Shown piece by piece: positions 11,601 through 20,500 of a stretch of 29,984 nt of DNA. This stretch comes from Dunaliella salina (taxonomy: Eukaryota; Chlorophyta; Chlorophyceae; Chlamydomonadales; Dunaliellaceae), in assembly GCA_002284615.2 (NCBI GenBank), contig MU070041.1, forward strand, positions 58,612 to 88,595. The letters are read 5' to 3'. How positions within the stretch are numbered: position 1 is the stretch's first letter; each line of letters starts with the position of its first letter. The position numbers and the translations under genes were made by a program. The notes beneath the pieces are model-generated. The model was not told the origin of the DNA, searched no databases, and was given only the letters and a program-made list of their open reading frames with translations.

Positions 11601-14508
11601 CAGCTGCAGCTGTTGTCATTAGAAAGTTACCTTAATACACGTCCATGCCACCTCCCCACACCTTGCATGCTTCTTTGTAATGTATAAGATGTGTTCGCAG
11701 CGAGAGCGGCACTTCTGAAGGGCAGCAGGAGGGAGCGGCCTGTACAGCTGCAAACCCAGCTCTTACGCGCCACCTGGGACCCCAACAACCCTGCTCAGAC
11801 ACCTACGGCCAGCAATACTGCACAGGTCTATCTAGTTATCTGCTGAGCCTGTCCAGACATCTGATGAGCCTCCAGGCACTCCATGCGGCCATCTCACCGC
11901 GTACGCCCTTCCTGTTGCGGCGCGTATAGTTGAGCTTGCGTGCACACTCCAGCCCCGAAACATCCCTTGCATACAATGGAGTTCAGGTGATTCTTCATGT
12001 TTGGGGTCTTGGATGGGCTGAGCAGTGGGTGCAGAACTTGCACTGCAGCTTTCACACCACTGCTGCATTGGCCTGCTCAGCTACAAGCACCAACTTTGCA
12101 CGCAAGGCCACCAGTACGTGCGGTGCTTGGCCTTCTCCTTCGTGCTCTTCGTGCTGCTCCAGACTACGTCTGCTGCTATTCGAGCTCCATGCCATGGCTG
12201 CGAGGCTATCACAACATCGCTACGCAAACCCACCACATCCCCAGCTCATCCTCATCGCTCCTAGATATATGTATTTTTTTAGAGGTGGGCAACGAAGGCC
12301 TCAAAAAAGGGCACTTTTGAAATGTTCACCAAGCAAGTTGCCCCCAACTGGCAAGCTTCAAATTTAGGCTCAAAATGTAGTCTGTTCACACACCTAAGCT
12401 TGAAACTTGCCAGTTGGGGGCAACCTGCAGAATTGGCTGCGGCATGAACCCTACTTTTTGACACCCAGCTGCCCACATCTGACCAGTCACTGCACCAATT
12501 TGGGTGATTTTTAATGATTTGGAGTCCTTGTACCAAAATATAATTGAAAAAAAGATGGAGTGAAATGAACCATTGGTCAGGTTAGCCAAGCTATGTGTGA
12601 AAACGAGGAGTTAATGCCCCGCCACAATCTGAGGCTACGAAGTGCTTGAGGATGGCCTGTTTGGTACTTGCATCACAAAAGTGAGGGTGGGGCTCTAATT
12701 TTGAGCCATGGGCATTTTAGGTCATTTTTGACCATGTCCAGGCAAATGGGTGCCAAAACACCTGCTCTGGCCCAAATTTTGCCCATATTTTAGCTCTCAG
12801 GTAGGTTTTAGGTCAAGCCTGATCCATCAGAGTGAAAAAAAAGGGGGGGCAAAATTTGGTCTTGAGCACTTTGTGCATGGTCACCTGTGCGCCATGTGCT
12901 TGGCAAAAGTGGTGCGAACTGGGAAGCCAGGCAAGCACTGTTCTTGGCCCCCACCTGAGTATGAGGACCCTCCCAGGCATGTCCTGCCAGTTTTGGTGGC
13001 CCAGGAGTAGGTGTGTGCGTCCCTGGAGCTTGGTCAAAGCGCCAGCTGTCATGAAATTTCAAAAGCCATCTCCTTTTCATTTCCAGCCCGCCACCCTTTG
13101 GAAACCAGGTAAATGCACTCCTCTCCTAAAAGAGCACTGGAAACTCTTGTAGGACCTCACCTGGTTCCTGCCACAAGAGTTTTTTATGAATTAAAAATAA
13201 TCAAAGTGATCGACCGGATTTCGACCGGATTCCGTCCAGTGTACAAAAAGCCTTTGCTTCTCGCCATTTCCCTGCCAAAATCGGGGTGCCAGGGAGCGAT
13301 TTTCTGGACCCCAGCCCCAGCCCCCCGGGCCCCCTGGAATGTGCTCCTGATGAAGTGCTTAGCCATCGCTGCTGGTCAGGTAAGCCGGGGAGGGGCTTCC
13401 AGACTTAGGAGTGAGGACCCCATTCTGGCAGGGATTTTGCTTGATTTCTGGCCCCCACCCTGGGTCACCCTCCAGCACAAGCTGAGTATGCAGGGTTGCT
13501 CAGAAGGTCCAAATTAAAGGTCCTGCATACTCAGAATTAGCTGGCTGCAGCTGGGCATTAACTCAAACCTACTTGGCTAACCTGACCATTGGTTGGTCAG
13601 ATAACGAACTTCAGCCGTTTCCCTTAGAGAAAATCCAGCACTTGGGGTGCCAAAAAGGTCAATTTTTGGCCTCCTTCGTTCCCACTTTTGAATATGCAGG
13701 ATGTTAGCATATCATAAAAGGGTTATTAAGAAAATATTTGGAAAATGTAGGCGGGAAAGAACATTTTCAGGAATTTGTGTCCGCTGCCCACTGGCATTTT
13801 TCTAGGAAATGAAACTGCCTTTTGCAGTGGTGTTTTGCGCTTTTTTGGGATTTTGGGTATATTCCCTGGAACTTTCGGATTTTTGATGCCCACAACCCGC
13901 CAAATAGAATCCTAGAGTATATAGGAGCCTTGCACTTGCCGAGGCTTTCAGAGAGCATGCCTACCCATACGCATGCATCTTGATGACCAGTGATGCAGGA
14001 GCAAAAATTTTTTCCTGGAGCATTTAAAAACGTATGGTAGAGACTCGAACACCTCATGAGACTTACTCTACCTATTGGGCACCTCTCTGCTACTCTGTCA
14101 GTTCTGCATCCATCAGCTTACACACCACCAGAGATGGATGATTTGTCAGATGTGGGCGACGGGGGCCCCAGATGGGGGTTCTTTCCGAATGTTCTCAGAG
14201 CATGTTGGCAGTTTTGAAGCTTAGCACCAAAATATATCCAAAATGTGTGCTCTTGCCATATCCACGCACCCAAATTCTAAAAGTACTAGTTGGGGCCAAC
14301 GTGCCCAATCAGCCCCAGCATGAACCTTGTTTTTACGACCAATTTTCCTTTCCGCCTGTTGCACCAAATTGGATACTATTTTTGGGATTCGGTGTTCTTG
14401 TATCAAAATAACAACTTCGCAAAAAAGTGAGTGAGAAGACCCATTGGTTGGTCACATTAAATAATAATAGTAATAATGATAATAATAATAATAATAATAG
14501 TAATAATA

Positions 14509-14559
<51 letters not shown>

Positions 14560-17500
14560 TCAGCCATACCCCTTGTAGAAATTGCAGCACAGAAGGTGCC
14601 AAGAAGGCCATGCTTGTCTGCGCAGCAACAGCACTACACTGCGCAAGGTGCTGCAAGAAGATGTTGACGAGGTGTATGGAATGCTGGAGCCTTGGCAGAG
14701 CACAATGAGCATGTGAACAAATTAGCCACGTGTCATCACTGGGTGGCTCCTCCTTTGAAACCGTTGTCTGCACATGGAAAGCGCCCTTTTCTCTCCCTTG
14801 ATATCTGCATCTCGATTTAGGCAAGCACACGCCGAGGAACATAGCGCGCTTTCAATTACATGCACACACCCTGAGAGTTGAGACATCACGTTGGCAGGAG
14901 CACACTTCTGAATGTGATAGAAGCGACCATGGAGGACTCTCAAGATGAAAAGCATGCCGTGTTCCTTTGTCCTTGCGATCCCACGTGTTCTCTTAGAAAG
15001 ATTTTCACAACTGTTCTCTAATTTTCCCTCTACTCACAGAAATTTAAGAACGAGTCAGGCGTTTTTTACTATAGGCTAGTTCTGAGAATGTCTTTCATTT
15101 CGTGCAGAAGCAAACTAATGAAACTTATCATTTAATATTTGATCTCATGGATATTTTTCCAGAGGGGGACGACGGGCCAAAATCGCTGAAAATGTTCTTT
15201 CCCGCCAACATTTTCCAAATCTGGACATGCCATCCATTATAATACCAATAGAAACTGTACTTACCAAAAAACAAAGAAAATTGGAGGACCCCAGATCACT
15301 CTCCTGGCCTCAGATCACCCTAAAATGGCCTACAGCTCCACCCTGGGACCATTTTTTGCTCCCATTTTTTTGTATTTATAACATCTGTATACAATGCTAA
15401 CATCCTGCATATTCAAGAATAGGAAAGGAGGAGGTCAATTTTTGGCACCCTTAGTGCTGGGTTTTCTCGAAGGGAAATGGCTGAAATTCTGTACCCCACC
15501 AACCACTGGGTCTTTTCACTCCATTTCTTTTGCAATGACATTTGTTTTATAAAAGGACTCCACATCACCAAAAATCAGCCATTTTGGTACAGTAGGTGGT
15601 CAGATATGGAGTTCTGGTGGTGAAAACTGGATTTCATGCTGCGGCTGATTAGGCATGTTGCCCCTGACCGGCAAGATTCAAGCTCAGGTGTGTGGATAGA
15701 GCATTGGCTACATTTTGGTCCTAAGCTTGAGTCTTGCCAGTCAGGGGCAACTTGCTCAAGGAACATTTCAAAAGTAGCCCTTTTTGAGGCCTTCGTCGCC
15801 CACCTCTGATATTTTTCTGTGTCTGGAACAGTTGAGCAGCCCGAGTAGCCAAATTACCTAGCTGAAGGTCAAATCCGATTGTTACCTTAACCTTTACCAA
15901 GAAAATCAATTTTTGACCTCCCTTTTTCCATTTTATGAATGATCAGGATGTTAGCATGACATATTGTAGAGAATTGTGACCAGTACACACTCTTATTTTT
16001 TTTCCGGATTAAATAAGTCCATTGCGCACCCCTCATTACGCACCCAAATTCACCTAATTGGCAAGCGACGCTGAAAAATTGGCGAAGCCAGTCTCTCACT
16101 GATTGAAGCTTTCTGTCACAATCCCCCTAGAATGGCAAGAGCCACAATGCCCATGACAGCACTTGAACATGCCATGATACACGAGCAATGTTATGGCTTT
16201 GCTGCCGTGCCTTGCTTTGTGCAGCATGCTCGGTTGCATATGAGCAATATTGCTCATGAAATTTGCATGCATGGCTGTGGGCAATGCCAGCCTGCATGCA
16301 ATGCTGCGTATTGCTGCACGCTTGGCTTTGCCTGTTGCTCATGCATGGCCTTGCACGCATTACTGCATGCATCGCTGCATGCATGGCTGTGTGCATTGCT
16401 GTGTGGATTATTGCATGCATGGCTGCGCATTGCTGCAGGAGTACTGCATGCATTGCTGTGCACATTGATGCATGCTATGTTTGTACATCATGCACAAAGA
16501 TTGCTGCATACATCCTGCATGGTGTTTCATGAAAGCATTCTATTATGTGCTGTAAATGTTCCCCTCTCGCTCTGGGGTGAGCCATGCTTGCTAGTGTTGC
16601 CATGCCTTGCGCACTTGCACCCCTACCATAATCAACAGCAGGCTATGCTCCAGAGGCCCTTTCATCCACACAACAGGGCGGGGTTGCAGGTCCTGCTCCA
16701 CACCACATGAGCGAGCTTCTATACGTGCAACCCTCAAGTACATTATTTACGATATGCGTTTGTACAATTATTATCGATACGATTTGAGTGATTGAGCGAT
16801 GAGGGCACTGACGATTGAGTTCAGCTTCCATTGGCTACGCTAATTCTGGTGGCATTTTCAATGGCATCACCCGCTGCACCGCTCGGCCAAACAACCCTGT
16901 ATGTTTTGACCAATGGGTTTGCTTGGCCTGCTCATCGAGTTTGTCGGCGGGGAGATGTGCTGCATGGGCTGTGCTGGCCATCTTCTGCTCAGCTTCTTTG
17001 AGGAATTGTTTCCAGAGCACTTCGCACACAGCCCCATCTGCCCCCCCGATAGCACATGTTTGCTTGGTCAAGTTTGCTTGGCCTGCATGTCAAGTGTCAG
17101 GGTGGGAAGAGCACTGGCAGGCCATGCTGGCCACCTTCTGCTCAGCTACCAGACAGGGGTGTTCCAGAACTCTTTGCACAAGGTTTCTCCCACTAAACTG
17201 ACACTGCAGTGCTGCATAAACTTTTTTGCTTGATCTACATGCTAGGTTTCAGGGTGGGGGGTGCGCTGGGTGGCTCAGGGCAGCCAGGTGTGAACTTTAC
17301 CGGAAGGAGCCAAACCCAGGGGCTCACGCCCCATGAATGGGGCTTCCCCTAAAAGCATGCCATGTTCCTTTGTACTTGTGATCCTATGTGTTCTCTTAGA
17401 GGGATTTTTGCACAACTGTTCTCTGATTTTCCCTGTACTCACAAAATTTCTAAGGACGAGTCAGGTGCTTTTTACTACAGGCTAGTTCTGAGAATGTCTT

Positions 17501-20500
17501 TCATTTCTTGCAGAAGCAAACTAATGAGACTTACCATTTATTTTTGATCTCATGGATATTTTTCTGTGTCTGGAACAGTTGAGCAGCACGAGCAGCCAAA
17601 CTACCTGGCTGAAGGTCAAATCCCATTGTTACCATGACCTTTACAAGAATGTCAATTTTTGACTTACCTTTTTCCATTTTCTGAATGAGCAGGATGTCAG
17701 CATAACACATGGTGGTTACAAACACGTAATTTTGGAAGTAAAAGGAGAATGATCTGGGGACCTCCGATTTTCATAAATTTTTGGTGAACATGATTATTTA
17801 TGGAATAAAAATGGTTGGCATGGTTAGTTTAGGGAAAGACAGCCGGGAAAGAACATATTCAGTGGTGCATGCCAGTTGACCCCCTCAAAAAACTTGGGAA
17901 TATTGTCGCTTGCCTAAGTACCTGTTAAATTCAAAATTTCACATACATATACGAATTGGTTTTCACATACAAATTGATAAGACATCTTGCGTCGGGAGGA
18001 CCTTGAGTGGGAGGGATCATAAATACTCCCAAACATCCTGTCAACCCCTCTCAGCCCCCCTAAGAACATGGAGATTCGAATTTGAAAAAAGTAAGGGCTC
18101 ATTTACAATGGTGAGTTAAGGTTTAAGGTCGATTTCATAGATTCGAAATAATCCATTTACAACACCTGGGTTGACCACCTGGTTTAATATCGTGGATGAA
18201 TGTGCTAGTTTCGTTTTCTTAATCAACTCCCCNCCCCTAGTTTACCCCCCCCCCCCCGGTTTGATATGACAAAAACATGCCATGTTGTAAATGCAAGAGG
18301 GGCTAACAAAATGAATATGGGCTAGCTCAAAATCATGTTGTGGTTTAGTTCCATCAACCTTAATCATGCGTTGCTATTGCACCCTTAAACTCCTGAGTGA
18401 GATTGTCACAAGGACTGTGCCTGAATGTACCATTAAGGTGAGACAGGTAGGGATTGAGAGGGGAAGAGGTGGAAAGCCAAGAGAATGTATTGAGACAGCC
18501 GATCTGCCGTCCACAATCTTCTACCAACTTTTGCCCACATGATCTATTGAATCCACATTCCAGCCTGCCTTCTGTAGAGCAAAAAAAAGGATTGCAGATG
18601 CTCGCTCGAATACTTGCCGTGCTGAGCACCTAAATTTCAGTGCATGTCCACAAACTGCCATCTTGACTGACTATTCAATTGGAACTCTTTTCACAACCCT
18701 GGAATTGTGGGTCGACTTGCTGACCTTTTAGTTCACAGCCCCTGCAGGCCACATCCAAGCATGCATGATTCTGACGTCTTGTCTGGGGCACAGACCCTCC
18801 CTTTCATCCCCCTTGCGCCTAAGGGGTGCTCATTGAAAAAGCTTAGGCCCAGGAACCCGACAAAAAACGTGTAACTCTGTAAGAATGGCACAAAGTTGTC
18901 CTGGAGAAGAAGTCCCCAAAAATGGAGTTTCCCATAACCCCCTCCCCTTGCCGTCCTTCAATGACGGCAAATCAGCTCTTGAGCAGGAGGTTAAAAAAGT
19001 AGTGGACACAGGGCAAAATTTTGAGCCGGAGGCCCAAAAGGACCACCTATATCCCCCCCCCCCCCCTTAATATTGCCCTCACCGAGACAAAAAGGGCACC
19101 AATCTGCTCCTTTTCAAATTCTGTGTCTATCTGCATACTCAGCGCAATGAAAGACTGAGTTGGAAGAGAGAAATGGGGCAAAAACTGAGGAGCGGACGCC
19201 CATGCAAACCTGCCCTTCCAGGCACCCACAATTTGCTTGCAAATCCACAAAGTGTCTTTCTGACTTCACCATGCACGACCACATTAAACGTTGTCACTAT
19301 CCTGGAAGTTTGAATCAGGTTGCTGCATGTTTGCCTCCACAACCCCTGCAGCCAACACCCATGCGCATGTGGCGCTGACTCTGATTCATGCACAGAGGTT
19401 CCCCTTTTTACCAAATTTGCCCAAAGAGGGTGTCAATCGACAGCCCTTGAGCCCAGGAATCCGTTGATATGTTCTAATGCTTGTGAAAGTGGCTCAGAAA
19501 AATTCTGGAGGGGGGTCCCAAAAAGTCCCACCCCCCCCCAACCCCCTAGGATCGGACCCATATGTGTACCAAACAATAGCTCTCAATCTCAGGATCCTGA
19601 ATATATGATTTTTTTAAAAGGACAAGCCCTTCAGTGTCAAAAGTTGTGCTTGGTCTAATACGTTCCTTTTGAAAGATGCGCTTCGTATCTGCTCCAGAGA
19701 TGGGGCTCTTCCTTGGGGCTGTGCTGTTCGAATGTGGATGCACATGCATTCAGCAATTTGCCCACCAAGCATGCACAGGGCACGGAATTTGGACGAAGGA
19801 TCCGGTTGAATTGATCATTCGCCAGACTCCACAGCAACACCACATGCAGCAAGGACGGCTCAAAAGTAGCTGCAGGAGAGGGGCTTTTTGTCACTTTTGA
19901 ATGCGTGGGGTGCCCACGAAAACCACATGACATGTGCGTGGAGTTTGCTGCAGAGCGGGCCTGAAAACAGGGGGGCTCAAACGATTTGTCATATCTACAC
20001 GGCACTCACGAAGTTGGTGCCTGTGCTGGGTATTTTATTGACTCGGGCTTACATGCTGAGGGGAAGGAGATCGAGTCTTGAGCCATGTAGCTTGCAGCCA
20101 GACCTAAAAACAACCCTCCAATTGAGTGCATTATAAACATGCCAATTACCGTTGTTTGAAGATCATCAGAGGAGCCAGCTTCTCGCAGGTCGCAATGCAG
20201 CACAAGGTCCACCAAAAATGGCTGCCCAACAATGTTTTCCTGAAACAAACATGGATTCAGGGTGAGAACAGCATGTACATGCCTGCAACTTGGGTGGCAG
20301 GGGACTCATGCTTGTTTAGCATCTGGGGACTCGAAGGTTATGAAGCATCTGCTCAAGGAAGAGGTTGAACTTCCATGAGGAGAAGCTGCTGTAGCACAGA
20401 AAGCAAGCCGGGCCTCACTGTTCACAAACCAGTCTTATCTGAAAAGGCACATGGTCAATCATCTTCTCACCACTTCACAGCCTATCCAACGCACCTCAGG

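Larger units (their letters stand above)
12280..13793 (+). mobile_element. CAGAG-TIR element, copy B, interrupted by a nested element
   Basis: The left end AGAGGTGGGCAACGAAGGCC(TCAAAA) and the right end GGCGGGAAAGAACATTTTCAG...GCCCACTG correspond to the two ends of copy A in opposite orientation. The flanks GTATTTTTT (12271-12279) and GCATTTTTC (13794-13802) agree at 7 of 9 bases, consistent with an aged duplication. Internal hairpin arms are 12337-12368 and 12393-12424. Without the nested 1007-bp element and one duplicated 9-mer, the copy would be about 500 bp. Confidence 0.88.
14947..15965 (+). repeat. Segmental duplicate P1 (split by copy A)
   Basis: From AAAGCATGCCGTGTTCC the sequence matches 17351-17710 across about 360 bases at high identity, interrupted only by TIR copy A. 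Similarity stops shortly after GATGTTAGCATGACAT. The right part of the unit (near 15900-15960) itself resembles an internal stretch of the CAGAG element. Confidence 0.9.
9022..20149 (-). other. 11.1-kb intron of the DHNA gene
   Basis: On the minus strand the intron begins GTAATT after ...LQTT (20150) and ends ACGCAG before VSYAEV (9021); the phase is 0 on both sides. It contains TIR elements, tandem repeats and decayed SINE-like DNA, and I found no complete gene inside. The join rests on protein continuity, not on transcript data. A misassembly is an alternative, but both flanking exons lie on the same strand in the right order. Confidence 0.85.

Noticed and set aside
14427..14708. Open frames encoding poly-Asn or poly-Ile/Leu
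   Set aside because: They are translations of the TAA microsatellite inside TIR copy D and carry no domain.
16127..16465. Minus-strand frame rich in Met-His-Ala repeats
   Set aside because: It follows from the TGCATGCA repeat read in one frame. There is no splice context or conserved motif.
18096..18295. Possible TIR element with CATTTACAA / TTGTAAATG ends
   Set aside because: Only nine bases are inverted, no target duplication was found, and the interval includes an N and a long C run.
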